Below are positions 53,916 through 63,684 of a stretch of 64,000 bases of DNA, one piece after another. The notes beneath the pieces were generated by a model. That model had not been told where the DNA came from. It ran no database searches and saw nothing but the letters and a program-made list of their open reading frames with translations. Position 1 is the first letter of the stretch, and the number at the start of each line of letters is the position of its first letter. Source of the DNA: Succiniclasticum ruminis DSM 9236 (GTDB lineage Bacteria > Bacillota > Negativicutes > Acidaminococcales > Acidaminococcaceae). The stretch lies in NCBI RefSeq assembly GCF_900112895.1, contig NZ_FONL01000011.1:1-64000 (forward strand), read 5' to 3'. A program made the translations under genes and the position numbers.

Positions 53916-55073
53916 ATGACCAGGATATTGATTTCTGCGGGGGAAGCATCCGGCGATTTGCATGCCGGCGCCGTGACTCGCGCCATAAAACAACTGGAAC
54001 CGGAAGCGGAAGTCTTTGGTATGGGTGGCGGCTGTCTGCGGGAAGCGGGCGGGGAGGTGCTGTTCGATATCAAAGACCATAGCGTCATGGGATTTGTGGA
54101 AGTGCTGAAACGGCTTCCGGATATCTGGAAGCTGCGCAACGCGTTTATCAAACTTATGGACCGCCGTAAACCTGACGTGCTGCTGACCATTGATTATCCG
54201 GGCTTTAATATGCGGCTGGCAAAGCTGGCGAAAGAACGGGGAATCAAAGTGGTTTCCTTTATCGCTCCTTCTGCCTGGGCATGGAGACCCAGCCGGGCTG
54301 CCGGTGTGGTGAAGGTCGTGGACAAGATCGCGTCCATTTTTCCCTTTGAGTACAATCTGTATAAATCCTATGGGGCCGATATTGAGTTTGTCGGTCATCC
54401 TCTGGTGGACACGGTAAAACCGTCACTGCCCCGCAACGAAGCAGAACAACTGGCGGGAAAACGGGGCGGGCATCCCCTGATCCTGTTGATGCCCGGCAGC
54501 CGTACCATGGAGATTCAGCGTCTGCTGCCAGATATGCTGGCGGCGGCAAAGATTTTAAAACAGAAGCGCCCGGATATTGATTTTGCCATGCCCCGGGCGG
54601 TGACCATTGCCAGGGAAATGCTGGAAGGCCCTGTCAAACAGGCAGGTCTGGATATAAAACTGACCGAAGGACATAATTACGACGTGATGAGCGTGGCGGA
54701 TCTTGCCATTGCCACCAGCGGTACGGTGACGCTGGAAGCGGCGTTGTGCGGTCTGGGTTGCGAAATACTGTACAAAGCGTCCCCAATCAGCTTCTGGATT
54801 GCCAAACAGGTGGTGGAGATTCCCAACATCGGTCTGCCCAACATTGTGGCGGGAAGACTGATTGAGCCGGAGCTGCTGCAGGATGACTGCACGCCGGAAA
54901 AGATTGCGGCCGCAGCGCTGGAGCTGTTGGAACCGGAACGTTTTGCCCTGTTGCAGCGCGACCTGCAGGAAGTTAAAGAAAAACTGGGAGAACGCGGCGC
55001 CGTAAAACGGGTGGCGGAACTGGTGCTGCGCGTGGCCCGGCAGAACCGGGACAGGCATCTCCTGCCGCGCTGA
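53916..55073 (+). CDS. lpxB: Lipid-A-disaccharide synthase
   Basis: 385 residues, glycosyltransferase family 19. It joins lipid X and UDP-diacylglucosamine into the lipid A disaccharide. Signatures are ISAGEASGDLHAGAVTRAI (core GEASGDLHAG), VFGMGGGCLREAGGEVLFD (core GMGGGCLREAG), DYPGFNMRLAKLAK, the AWRPSRA block and LMPGSRTMEIQRLLP (core LMPGSR). AGGGGT precedes the ATG. Length is normal. Confidence 0.96.
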   Translation: MTRILISAGEASGDLHAGAVTRAIKQLEPEAEVFGMGGGCLREAGGEVLFDIKDHSVMGFVEVLKRLPDIWKLRNAFIKLMDRRKPDVLLTIDYPGFNMRLAKLAKERGIKVVSFIAPSAWAWRPSRAAGVVKVVDKIASIFPFEYNLYKSYGADIEFVGHPLVDTVKPSLPRNEAEQLAGKRGGHPLILLMPGSRTMEIQRLLPDMLAAAKILKQKRPDIDFAMPRAVTIAREMLEGPVKQAGLDIKLTEGHNYDVMSVADLAIATSGTVTLEAALCGLGCEILYKASPISFWIAKQVVEIPNIGLPNIVAGRLIEPELLQDDCTPEKIAAAALELLEPERFALLQRDLQEVKEKLGERGAVKRVAELVLRVARQNRDRHLLPR

Positions 55074-55112
55074 TAATGATAAGAAAAATCGTTGATTCTG
55101 CAAGGAGTTCAG

Positions 55113-56849
55113 ATGATCTTATATAAGCGTATCTTAAGTTATATCAAACCATATCTTCATATATTATCAATAGCGCTTTTATGCACTATGCTGGCGGCAG
55201 CAGGAAATCTGTACCTTCCCTGGATCTTCAGGGATATGATCGACAAGGTGCTGAATGCCAAAGACTATTACATGCTGAATGTGATTTCAGCCAGTATCGT
55301 GGTGATTTTTTTGCTGCGGGGAATTTTCCTGTACGGGCAGAATTACCTCATGAGCTATGTAGGACAGCATGTTATCATTGATATCCGGAGTGAAGTGTTC
55401 CGCAAGCTGCAGCGCCTCTCCATGTCTTTTTATGATAAGAATAAGACAGGTACCATCATGAGCTATGTGACCAATGACGTCAATGCCCTGCAGGGCGCCA
55501 TGGTGGACAACACCATTGAACTGGTCACGGAAGGCATCATTCTGATCGGTTCTGTCTGCGCCATGGTCTATCTTGACTGGAAGCTGACACTGTTTACCAT
55601 TCTGACATTCCCGGTAGTACTGTATTTTATGAATTATTTCGGAAAGAAGATCCGCCGTTCCGGTGGACAGATTCAGGAAGCTACGGCAGATATCACTTCC
55701 GTGCTGCAGGAATCGGTTTCTTCTGCCCGGGTGGTCAAGTCTTTTGTGCGGGAACAGTACGAGATTGAACGTTTTGAAAGGGAAAATGAGGCAAATCTGA
55801 AGGCAAATCTGAAGAACGCAAAATACATGGCTACCCTGACGCCTACGATCGAGTTCGTAGCGGCGCTGGGGGTGACGCTGATTCTGTGGTATGGCGGCAA
55901 CAACGTAATCGCAGGCGAAACCACGGCCGGTTCTCTGGTTGCCTTTTTGGCATATGCGGTGAATATTTCCAATCCTATCAAGCGGATAACCCGTGTAAGT
56001 GGTAATATCCAAAGGGCGCTGGCAGCAGCCCAGCGTGTATTTGATGTGCTTGATCTGCGGGAAGAAGTTCAGGATCTGCCTGACGCAAAAGCGCTTCCTG
56101 CGGTGACTGGCAATGTCAGCTTTGAGCATGTGACATTCTCTTACAACGCCGGGGATGAGATTCTCCACGATCTTTCTTTTACTGCAAAACCGGGTCAGGC
56201 CATTGGCCTGGTAGGGCCTTCCGGCGCCGGAAAGTCGACCGTTGCCAGCCTGCTTCCCCGGTTTTATGACTGTGATGCCGGCACAATCCGCATTGACGGG
56301 ACGGATATCCGGCATGTTACGCTGGATTCCCTGCGGAACCAGGTAGGCATCGTGCCCCAGGAGACCATCCTGTTTAACGGTTCGGTGTACGACAATATTT
56401 TATATGGCCGGCTGGATGCCACAAAAGAGGAAATTGAAGAGGCCGCCAAAGCAGCCAATGCCCATGATTTCATCATGGAACTGCCTGACGGTTATAATAC
56501 GATGCTGGGAGACCGTGGCGTGAACATTTCCGGCGGACAGCGGCAGCGTATTGCCATTGCCAGAGCTATCCTGAAAGATCCGCGTATCCTGGTGCTGGAT
56601 GAAGCTACATCCGCTTTGGATACGGAAAGCGAGCGTGTAGTGCAGGAAGCTCTCAATCGCCTCATGGTAGGGCGTACCTCTATCATAATCGCCCACCGTC
56701 TGTCTACCATAAAAAATGCCGACCGGATTCTTGTGCTGGATAAAGGGAAGCTGGCGGAAGATGGAACCCATGAGGAGCTGATGGCAAAGAACGGGTTATA
56801 TGCCCACCTGTATCAGATTCAGTACCGCACCAACAAGGAAGAGAGCTGA
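55113..56849 (+). CDS. msbA: Lipid A export ATP-binding/permease protein MsbA
   Basis: 578 residues from ATG 55113 (AAGGAG 6 nt upstream). Six membrane helices (about 1-310) precede an ABC domain: Walker A GPSGAGKST, Q-loop IVPQETIL, signature ISGGQRQRIAIARA, Walker B ILVLDEATSALD, and H-loop IIAHRLST. Such half-transporters flip core-lipid A across the inner membrane. The gene order lpxB-msbA-waaA/lpxK supports this assignment over other ABC exporters. Its stop is 9 nt before the next gene. Confidence 0.92.
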   Translation: MILYKRILSYIKPYLHILSIALLCTMLAAAGNLYLPWIFRDMIDKVLNAKDYYMLNVISASIVVIFLLRGIFLYGQNYLMSYVGQHVIIDIRSEVFRKLQRLSMSFYDKNKTGTIMSYVTNDVNALQGAMVDNTIELVTEGIILIGSVCAMVYLDWKLTLFTILTFPVVLYFMNYFGKKIRRSGGQIQEATADITSVLQESVSSARVVKSFVREQYEIERFERENEANLKANLKNAKYMATLTPTIEFVAALGVTLILWYGGNNVIAGETTAGSLVAFLAYAVNISNPIKRITRVSGNIQRALAAAQRVFDVLDLREEVQDLPDAKALPAVTGNVSFEHVTFSYNAGDEILHDLSFTAKPGQAIGLVGPSGAGKSTVASLLPRFYDCDAGTIRIDGTDIRHVTLDSLRNQVGIVPQETILFNGSVYDNILYGRLDATKEEIEEAAKAANAHDFIMELPDGYNTMLGDRGVNISGGQRQRIAIARAILKDPRILVLDEATSALDTESERVVQEALNRLMVGRTSIIIAHRLSTIKNADRILVLDKGKLAEDGTHEELMAKNGLYAHLYQIQYRTNKEES

Positions 56850-56858
56850 ACATAACGT

Positions 56859-59444
56859 ATGATGTATATTCTTTATAACACTTTAGGACTGCTGGTATTT
56901 TTCATCGTAATACTGCCGTTTTTTCTATATCGCCTATTTACGGAAAAGGGCTTCAGCGGACGGTTCCGGCAGAGTCTCGGGCTGATTCGCCGGGAAGAAA
57001 TCGCGGATGTGATGAGCTGTGACTGTATCTGGATCCATGGCGCATCGGTCGGTGAAATTGTTGCGACCAGCCCGATCGTGAAAGAAATCAAAAAAATCAT
57101 GCCGGAACGGAAAGTGCTGGTTTCTGCTTTTACCGTAGCCGGTTACAATATGGCGAAGCAGATCATACCGGAAGCAGACGGCTATATCTATTTCCCGCTG
57201 GATCTGCCCTGGGTGGCGGAGTCCGTCGTACGGCGCGTACACCCCGGTATCTTCCTGCCGGTAGAAACAGAATTGTGGCCGAACTTCCTGCGGGCGATCC
57301 GGGACAGGAACATCCCCGTGATGATGGTCAACGGCCGTATTTCCGAAAGGTCAGTGAAGACGTATCAGTATCTGTTCAGTATCTGGCGTGATATGCTGCG
57401 GACCGTAAGCCGTTTCTGCATGCAGTCCAGCATTGACGCCAATTACATTACCCATTTGGGTGCGGATCCCAAAAAGATTTTTGTGACCGGTAACACCAAA
57501 TTTGATCAGACCTATGCGGAAGTGACACCGGAAGATCTGGCCAACTATAAAACAGAACTGGGATTGGGAGACGACGCATATCCGGTCATCGTGGCAGGTT
57601 CCACGCATACTCCGGAAGAAAGTATCCTGCTGACAGCTTTTACCGAACTGCGCAAACAGTATCCCAAAGCAAGGCTTGTCATAGCTCCCCGCTGGACTGA
57701 CAAGGTGAATGAGATCAGGCGGCTGAGCGGTAAGTTTAATTACCAGACCGGCTTACGGTCCAAGTTGAAGGAGATGAACGGACCCCGGCCGGAATATCCG
57801 GTTTTGCTGATTGACACCATCGGCGAACTGGGCCGTATCTATGCCGTAGGCGATATCGTATTCGTAGGCGGCAGTCTGACCAAAGGGTACGGCGGCCATA
57901 ACGTGCTGGAACCGGCTGCCCATGCCAAGCCTATCCTGGTGGGCCCCAGTATGCTGAGCTTCAAGGACTCCTACTCTCTGCTGACCAAAGCGGGCGCCTT
58001 ACATACGGTGCAGGATGCCCGCGATCTGGCTAAAGAATTGCTGGCAATTTCGGGAGACGATTCCCTCCGCAAAAAGATGGGGGACGCCTCCATGCAGGTC
58101 ATCCGGGAAAACCGGGGCGCGGCCCTGAATACCATGCATTACCTGACAGACCTGCTGGAGAAAGCCTCGGTTCCCCGTGCTTATACGAAAGAATATCCTG
58201 TCAATACCCGTAACTTTAATGACGCGGGCGGCGGGGGCCTGAAACACGGCGCCGCCATTATCCAGTACATTTTCCACATAGCCCATGCCCCGGAACGTCC
58301 CTGGTACGCGTTTATCCTGCTGGGTTTATTGCGGGGACTGTCCTATATTTACGGATTCGGCGCCCGGGTGAACCTGTGGCTGTATGAAGCAGGCATCCTG
58401 TCCAGGCGGAAGTTGGACTGCTGTGTCATCTCCATCGGTAACATTACCGTAGGCGGTACCGGTAAAACACCTACCGCCCAGCGGGTAGCCATGATGGTAA
58501 AAGATATGGGTTACCGGGTGGTAATTCTGAACCGCGGTTACCGTTCCCACTGGGATAAACCATTGGGTGTGGTCTCCGACGGGAAGAAAATTTTCATGAC
58601 CAGCTATGAGGCCGGTGACGAAGCCTACCTGATGGCCAAGATGATGCCCGGGATTCCGGTGGTCATCGGCAAAAACCGTGACGTGACCGGCAGTTACGCA
58701 GTGGACAAGCTCCGTGCCGAAGTCATCATCATGGACGACGGTTACCAGCACTGGCAGTTGAAACGGGATCTGGACATCGTGCTGGTGGATACCCTGAATC
58801 TGTTCGGCAACGGAAATCTGCTGCCCCGGGGTATTCTGCGTGAACCACTGAATCATCTGAACCGGGCCGATATGTTCCTGTTCACCAAGTCCGACCAGAG
58901 TTCCCGGCTGACGCGGACCAGTCTGGCGGAAAATATCCGGCAGTACAATACGGAAGCTCCTATCGTGGAAAGTATCCATCACCCCAAAGAGTTTGTGGAG
59001 ATTGCAGACTGGTATAAAGGCATTCAGCAGAATCCCCTGCCCCTTGAAGAATTAAAAGGCAAGAAGGTCATGGTGTTCTCCGCTATCGGTAACCCCTCAT
59101 CTTTTGAGCAGAATGTATCCGGCTGCGATCTGGACATTGTGGAAGCGATCCGCTATCCTGACCATCATGATTACGGTATGCTGGAAATGCAGTATATCGC
59201 AGAGCGGGCCAGCACACTGAAAGCGGACGCCCTGATCACTACCGGCAAGGATGCGGTAAAGATTCCCACGGAATTCATTTACTTTAACCGGGATATTCCC
59301 CTGTACGTTATGAACATGGACATTATGATTACCCGGAACGAAGAAATTTTTGACAGAAAATTGAAAGAAACGGTGGAAACCGTGCTGAAGAAAACAAAGA
59401 AGAAAAGTGAATTACCTGAAATTAAAGAAGTCTTAAGCACATAA
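56859..59444 (+). CDS. waaA: Bifunctional Kdo transferase / lipid A 4'-kinase (WaaA-LpxK fusion)
   Basis: 861 residues carrying two enzymes. Residues about 1-430 are a Kdo transferase (GT30): an N-terminal membrane helix, WIHGASVGEIVATSPIVKE (core HGASVGEI), ETELWPNFLRA, FVTGNTKFDQ, and VGGSLTKGYGGHNVLEPAA (core GGHNVLEPAA). After a short link the frame continues into LpxK (about 460-861): GLLRGLSYIYGFGARVN, SIGNITVGGTGKTPTAQRV (Walker A GGTGKT), RGYRS, DDGYQHWQLKRDLDIVLVD (core DDGYQHWQL) and TKSDQ. In E. coli these are separate genes. ATG 56859 or 56862 is the start. No frameshift or stop separates the halves. Confidence 0.93.
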   Translation: MMYILYNTLGLLVFFIVILPFFLYRLFTEKGFSGRFRQSLGLIRREEIADVMSCDCIWIHGASVGEIVATSPIVKEIKKIMPERKVLVSAFTVAGYNMAKQIIPEADGYIYFPLDLPWVAESVVRRVHPGIFLPVETELWPNFLRAIRDRNIPVMMVNGRISERSVKTYQYLFSIWRDMLRTVSRFCMQSSIDANYITHLGADPKKIFVTGNTKFDQTYAEVTPEDLANYKTELGLGDDAYPVIVAGSTHTPEESILLTAFTELRKQYPKARLVIAPRWTDKVNEIRRLSGKFNYQTGLRSKLKEMNGPRPEYPVLLIDTIGELGRIYAVGDIVFVGGSLTKGYGGHNVLEPAAHAKPILVGPSMLSFKDSYSLLTKAGALHTVQDARDLAKELLAISGDDSLRKKMGDASMQVIRENRGAALNTMHYLTDLLEKASVPRAYTKEYPVNTRNFNDAGGGGLKHGAAIIQYIFHIAHAPERPWYAFILLGLLRGLSYIYGFGARVNLWLYEAGILSRRKLDCCVISIGNITVGGTGKTPTAQRVAMMVKDMGYRVVILNRGYRSHWDKPLGVVSDGKKIFMTSYEAGDEAYLMAKMMPGIPVVIGKNRDVTGSYAVDKLRAEVIIMDDGYQHWQLKRDLDIVLVDTLNLFGNGNLLPRGILREPLNHLNRADMFLFTKSDQSSRLTRTSLAENIRQYNTEAPIVESIHHPKEFVEIADWYKGIQQNPLPLEELKGKKVMVFSAIGNPSSFEQNVSGCDLDIVEAIRYPDHHDYGMLEMQYIAERASTLKADALITTGKDAVKIPTEFIYFNRDIPLYVMNMDIMITRNEEIFDRKLKETVETVLKKTKKKSELPEIKEVLST

Positions 59445-59505
59445 GAGAGTAAAATGTAAACCAACCTGTTTTAGAATCCATAGTACCAGCAAAGGAGATG
59501 CTTTC

Positions 59506-60234
59506 ATGAAAGTAATCTGTGTGATCCCGGCCCGGTATGCCTCGACCCGGCTGCCAGGCAAACCGCTGAAGCTGATTGCGGGCAAACCCATGATCCAGCG
59601 CGTGTATGAACAGGCGAAAAAAGCAAAGATGCCGGCAGAGGTCATCGTGGCAACGGATGACAAACGGGTGTATGATACCGTGCTTGCCTTTGGGGGCTTC
59701 GCCTGCATGACCCGGGAAGACCATCCTAACGGTACCAGCCGTCTGGCGGAAGTAGCGGAAAAATTTCCGGACGCGGATGTCATCGTCAATGTGCAGGGAG
59801 ACGAACCCATGATCCCGCCGGAAATCATAGACCGGCTGGCAGAAGCTTTTCAGGCGGAACCCGGGCTGCAGATGGCAACCATGAAGACTCTGATGCAGGA
59901 AAGCGAGTACAGCGATCCTTCTGCGGTGAAGGTAATAACGGATAAGAACGGTTACGCCCTGTACTTTTCCCGCAGCCTGATTCCCTATCCCCGTAACAAA
60001 ACGGAATTGTTTAAAGTGTACAAACACGTAGGCATCTACGCCTATACAAGAACATTCCTCATGCAGTACGCTGCCATGGCCTCCACACCCCTGGAACAGG
60101 TGGAAAGCCTGGAACAGCTGCGGGTTCTGGAAAACGGTTATAAGATTAAAGTGTTGGAAAGCGATTTCCGGGGCATCGGCGTGGATACCCAGGAGGATCT
60201 GGACGCGGTAAACAGATTATTGGGAGGAAAATAA
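59506..60234 (+). CDS. kdsB: 3-deoxy-manno-octulosonate cytidylyltransferase
   Basis: 242 residues. It activates Kdo as CMP-Kdo, the donor for WaaA. Motifs are [16 protein letters not shown] (nucleotide loop), [24 protein letters not shown] (core DHPNGTSR), [14 protein letters not shown] and [16 protein letters not shown] (core HVGIYAYT). AAAGGAG precedes the ATG. The stop shares its last base with the kdsA ATG. Confidence 0.96.
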   Translation: MKVICVIPARYASTRLPGKPLKLIAGKPMIQRVYEQAKKAKMPAEVIVATDDKRVYDTVLAFGGFACMTREDHPNGTSRLAEVAEKFPDADVIVNVQGDEPMIPPEIIDRLAEAFQAEPGLQMATMKTLMQESEYSDPSAVKVITDKNGYALYFSRSLIPYPRNKTELFKVYKHVGIYAYTRTFLMQYAAMASTPLEQVESLEQLRVLENGYKIKVLESDFRGIGVDTQEDLDAVNRLLGGK

Positions 60235-61052
60235 TGCATATTGTTAATGTAGGACCTTATAAAGTGGGACCGGGGCAGCCCATGCTGCTGTTCGCCGGAC
60301 CCTGCGTGCTGGAAGGCTATGAACACAGTCTGGCAATCGGGCAGGAGGTAAAACGCATCTGTGAAAAATTAGGCATGCCGTACGTGTTCAAGGCATCCTA
60401 TGACAAGGCCAACCGGTCTTCCCACACATCCTTCCGGGGACCCGGACTGGAAGAGGGGCTGAAACAGCTGGCCGGCATTAAAAAAGAATTAGGCGTGCCT
60501 GTCATCAGTGACGTGCACGAAACCATCCAGGTAGAGAAAGCAGCAGAAGTGCTGGACGTAATGCAGATTCCGGCCTTTTTATGCCGCCAGACCGACCTGG
60601 TCTGCGCCATAGCGAAGACCGGCCGTTGCGTCAATGTGAAGAAAGGCCAGTTCCTGGCGCCCTGGGACATGAAGAACGTCATCGCCAAAATTGAAGCGGC
60701 GGGTAATCAGAATATTCTCCTGACAGAACGCGGTTCCAGCTTCGGTTACAACACACTGGTAACCGATATGCGGGGCCTGGCCATCATGCGTGAGCTGGGT
60801 TATCCCGTGGTAATGGACGCTACCCACAGCGTGCAGATTCCCGGAGGGCAGGGAACCAGCAGCGGCGGCCAGAGCCAGTACGTGCCCCATATGGCAAGGG
60901 CAGCGGCGGCTATCGGCATTGACGCGCTGTTCCTGGAGGTGCATGACGATCCCTCCAAGGCCCTGAGCGACGGACCCAACATGGTGCGTCTGGACCGACT
61001 GGAAGCCTTGCTGAAGGATGTACTGGCCATAGACAGGATTACCCGTAAATAA
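60234..61052 (+). CDS. kdsA: 3-deoxy-8-phosphooctulonate synthase
   Basis: 272 residues. It condenses phosphoenolpyruvate and arabinose 5-phosphate to Kdo 8-phosphate. Recognised by [36 protein letters not shown] (core [11 protein letters not shown]), [31 protein letters not shown] (core [10 protein letters not shown]), [16 protein letters not shown] (core GSSFGYN) and [18 protein letters not shown] (core [13 protein letters not shown]). The Cys in FAGPCVLEG may indicate the metal-dependent type, but I did not verify it. One-base overlap with kdsB. Confidence 0.96.
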   Translation: MHIVNVGPYKVGPGQPMLLFAGPCVLEGYEHSLAIGQEVKRICEKLGMPYVFKASYDKANRSSHTSFRGPGLEEGLKQLAGIKKELGVPVISDVHETIQVEKAAEVLDVMQIPAFLCRQTDLVCAIAKTGRCVNVKKGQFLAPWDMKNVIAKIEAAGNQNILLTERGSSFGYNTLVTDMRGLAIMRELGYPVVMDATHSVQIPGGQGTSSGGQSQYVPHMARAAAAIGIDALFLEVHDDPSKALSDGPNMVRLDRLEALLKDVLAIDRITRK

Positions 61053-61075
61053 AGATTGAAAGGATACGATGAACC

Positions 61076-62050
61076 ATGAACGAACTGGAGACGGATGCCC
61101 AGAAAGTGCTGCAAATGGAAGCAGAAGCCATTCTGGATCTGATTCCCCGTGTTGACGAGCATTTTGACGCTGCGGTGGATATGATCCTGGCCTGTGAAGG
61201 TCGCGTCATCATGACCGGCATGGGAAAATCCGGTATCATCGCCCATAAGATTTCCGCTACCTTGGCCAGCACCGGTACCCCCTCCTTTTATCTGCACCCG
61301 GCGGAAGGGATCCACGGGGACCTGGGCATGGTAACGGCGGATGACGTGATTATAGCCATGTCTAACAGCGGCGAGACCGGGGAGGTGCTGAACATACTGC
61401 CATCCATCCGGCGGATTGGGGCGAAGCTCATCGCCATGGTAGGCAATACCGATTCCACTCTGGCGAAAAATGCGGACGTAGTCCTGAATGTGGGCGTGAA
61501 AAAAGAAGCCTGCCCCCTGGGACTGGCTCCCACTTCCAGCACTACCGCAGCTCTGGCTTTCGGTGACGCGCTGGCCATGGCACTCATGGGAAAACATCAT
61601 TTTACCTCGAATCAGTTTGCCGTATTCCACCCCGGCGGCAGCCTGGGCCGGAAGCTTCTGCTGACGGTAGGGGATATCATGCACGGAGGCAGTGAAAACC
61701 CGGTAGTGAAAGGGAGTGCTACCGTAACGGAAGCCTTGTTTATTATTACCGACAAGGGGCTGGGCGCTGTTTCCGTAGTGGATCAAAATGGTATCATGAT
61801 AGGCCTTCTCACCGACGGCGACATCCGCAGGGGTCTGTCCAAAGGTGTGGATTTCCTGAAGCGGCCTGTTACGGAGCTGATGACAAAGAATCCCAAATTT
61901 ATTTCACAGGAAAAACTGGCGGCACAGGCTTTGCATATTATGGAAAGCCACAGACCGAAACCCATTACGGTATTGCCCGTCGTTGATGAGGAGTGCCACG
62001 TAATCGGGCTGTTGCACATGACAGATCTGGTTCGTCAGGGTGTAGTATAA
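61076..62050 (+). CDS. kdsD: Arabinose-5-phosphate isomerase
   Basis: 324 residues. It converts ribulose 5-phosphate to arabinose 5-phosphate, the Kdo precursor. N-terminal SIS domain (about 35-185): RVIMTGMGKSGIIAHKISATLASTGTPSF (core MGKSGIIAHKISATLASTG), HPAEGIHGDLGMV, ISNSGET-like AMSNSGETGEV. Two CBS domains follow (about 205-260 and 270-324). This is the typical KdsD/GutQ architecture. Position between kdsA and kdsC favours the Kdo role. AAAGGA precedes the ATG. Confidence 0.95.
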   Translation: MNELETDAQKVLQMEAEAILDLIPRVDEHFDAAVDMILACEGRVIMTGMGKSGIIAHKISATLASTGTPSFYLHPAEGIHGDLGMVTADDVIIAMSNSGETGEVLNILPSIRRIGAKLIAMVGNTDSTLAKNADVVLNVGVKKEACPLGLAPTSSTTAALAFGDALAMALMGKHHFTSNQFAVFHPGGSLGRKLLLTVGDIMHGGSENPVVKGSATVTEALFIITDKGLGAVSVVDQNGIMIGLLTDGDIRRGLSKGVDFLKRPVTELMTKNPKFISQEKLAAQALHIMESHRPKPITVLPVVDEECHVIGLLHMTDLVRQGVV

Positions 62051-62065
62051 CCGACTCAGTGATGC

Positions 62066-62169
62066 GCTGGCGGACAACCCGCCTCCCACGCGAATTCTAT
62101 GGCGGCTTCTGGTAAACCTCCGCCGCCTAAAAGATTCGCGACCGGGAGCCTTCCGGGTTATCCGCCGAC
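62066..62169. repeat. Long imperfect palindrome between kdsD and kdsC
   Basis: GGCGGACAACCCG (62069-62081) pairs with CGGGTTATCCGCC (62154-62166), GCGAAT (62090-62095) pairs with ATTCGC, and GGCGGC (62101-62106) pairs with GCCGCC (62122-62127). The arms span about 62067-62107 and 62121-62168 with small mismatches, forming a hairpin of about 100 nt. It has no T-tract. It is unrelated in sequence to the pth-rpmE palindrome but similar in organisation and position (just after a stop codon). Confidence 0.65.
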
Positions 62170-62211
62170 GTCCAAAGAATTATACAGTATATTACTTTTC
62201 GGAGTTTGCAC

Positions 62212-62781
62212 ATGGCATCACGGAAACTATCTCTGGAAGAGTTGCAGCAAAAAGCTAAAAAAATAAAACTCGTTGCCCTGGATATGGACGGCACCCTCAC
62301 TGACGGAAGCATCAATATCGGCGGCGAGGGGGAACTGTTCAAACGGTTCAACGCCAAAGACGGACTGGGCATTACCACCGCCAGACGGCACGGTTTGCGT
62401 GTAGCCGTCATTACCGGGCGCAAAGGACCCATCGTGCAGCGGCGCGCGGAAGAACTGGGCATTGCGGAAGATGTAATGAGAGGGATTTCTGCGAAAAAGA
62501 AGGCGCTTCAGACATTGGCGGATAAATATAATTTATCGTTGGAAGAAGTTGCCTTTATGGGAGACGACCTTAATGATTTGCCGGCTCTTCTTGCCGCCGG
62601 TCTGTCGGCAGCGCCGGCAGATGCGGCAGAAGACGTCAGATGGCGTGTTTCTTATATAGCGCCTCATAACGGCGGCCAGGGGGCCGTGCGGGATTTGCTG
62701 GAACTGATCCTGAAAGCCGGGGGCATATGGGATGCCATTGTGGAAGAATACACAGAAGAAGGAAAAGGGGATCGACAATAA
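62212..62781 (+). CDS. kdsC: 3-deoxy-D-manno-octulosonate 8-phosphate phosphatase
   Basis: 189 residues from ATG 62212, 7 nt after GGAG (a TTG at 62206 is the alternative). A HAD phosphatase of the KdsC subclass: ALDMDGTLTDGSI (nucleophile DMDGT), FNAKDGLGITTARRHGLRVAVITGRKGPIVQRRAEELGI (core VITGRKGPIVQRRAEELGI), and GDDLNDLPAL. It releases Kdo from its 8-phosphate. It is followed directly by the second LpxL-type gene with no spacer. Confidence 0.94.
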   Translation: MASRKLSLEELQQKAKKIKLVALDMDGTLTDGSINIGGEGELFKRFNAKDGLGITTARRHGLRVAVITGRKGPIVQRRAEELGIAEDVMRGISAKKKALQTLADKYNLSLEEVAFMGDDLNDLPALLAAGLSAAPADAAEDVRWRVSYIAPHNGGQGAVRDLLELILKAGGIWDAIVEEYTEEGKGDRQ

Positions 62782-63684
62782 ATGTTATATGCGTTGCTGA
62801 AAACGCTGAGCTGGGTTGCCTCTCATACACCCTACAAACTGCTGGTGAAGATTGGCACCGGTCTGGGGCACCTGTATTGGCACATTGCTAAAAAACAACG
62901 GATTCGTGCGGAAGAAACCATCCGGGAATGTCTGGGTTATTCGAAATTTGAAGCAAACAGAACGATCAAACGGTTATTTGTCAATTTGGGCATTTCCGTT
63001 ATGGAAATGCTGTACATGCCTGCGCTGAACAAAGATAACATCCGGGGATTGGTCACCTTTGACCATCCTGAAATCTTATGGGAGGCCCTGCAACAGAAAA
63101 AAGGCGTGGTCATGCTGGCCTGCCATATAGATAACTGGGAATGGCTGGGGGCCGCGCTGGCACTCAATGGATTCCCTCTTAGCGCCGTGGAAAAACCGCA
63201 GCCTAACAGAGTGTATTCCGATTTTATGAATGAGCTGCGAAGAAGTGTGGGGCAGGAAATATTTGCCCGGGGCAGCAGTGAGATCCTTGGCTGTGCCCGT
63301 GCCATGAAAAAAGGACGCATGCTGGGGCTTATCGCGGACCAGGACGGCGGTTATGACGGCGTCTTCGTCCCGTTTCTGGGGAAGATGGCGTCAACACCGA
63401 CCGGGCCGGCTTACTTTGCCCGTAAGTTCAAGGCACCCTGTATTCCGATTTACATCGTGCGTAAACCGGACGGGTACGGACATCAGGTAATTGTAGAAGA
63501 ACCTTTTTACTATGAAGATACCGGTGACAGGAAGACGGATGACTATAATCTGACCCTGAAGATGACACAATCCGTGGAACGGATCATCAAAGCGTATCCG
63601 GACAACTGGCTGTGGTTTCAGCACCGCTGGAACACACCGTATGAAGAAGTGAAGGCAAAGGAGCAGGATGGCAGTGAAAAATAA
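62782..63684 (+). CDS. Second LpxL-type lipid A acyltransferase
   Basis: 300 residues. Paralogue of the product of 49436-50326: N-terminal hydrophobic helix, catalytic HX4E motif in ACHIDNWEWLG, VEKPQPNRVYSDFMNELRR (core EKPQPNRVYSDF), GLIADQDGGYDGVFVPFLG (core ADQDGGYDG), TPTGPAYFARKFKAPCIPI (core GPAYFARKF) and WLWFQHRWN. Likely adds a secondary acyl chain at another position of lipid A. It starts right at the kdsC stop, and the lptC-like gene overlaps its 3' end by 17 nt. Confidence 0.87.
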   Translation: MLYALLKTLSWVASHTPYKLLVKIGTGLGHLYWHIAKKQRIRAEETIRECLGYSKFEANRTIKRLFVNLGISVMEMLYMPALNKDNIRGLVTFDHPEILWEALQQKKGVVMLACHIDNWEWLGAALALNGFPLSAVEKPQPNRVYSDFMNELRRSVGQEIFARGSSEILGCARAMKKGRMLGLIADQDGGYDGVFVPFLGKMASTPTGPAYFARKFKAPCIPIYIVRKPDGYGHQVIVEEPFYYEDTGDRKTDDYNLTLKMTQSVERIIKAYPDNWLWFQHRWNTPYEEVKAKEQDGSEK

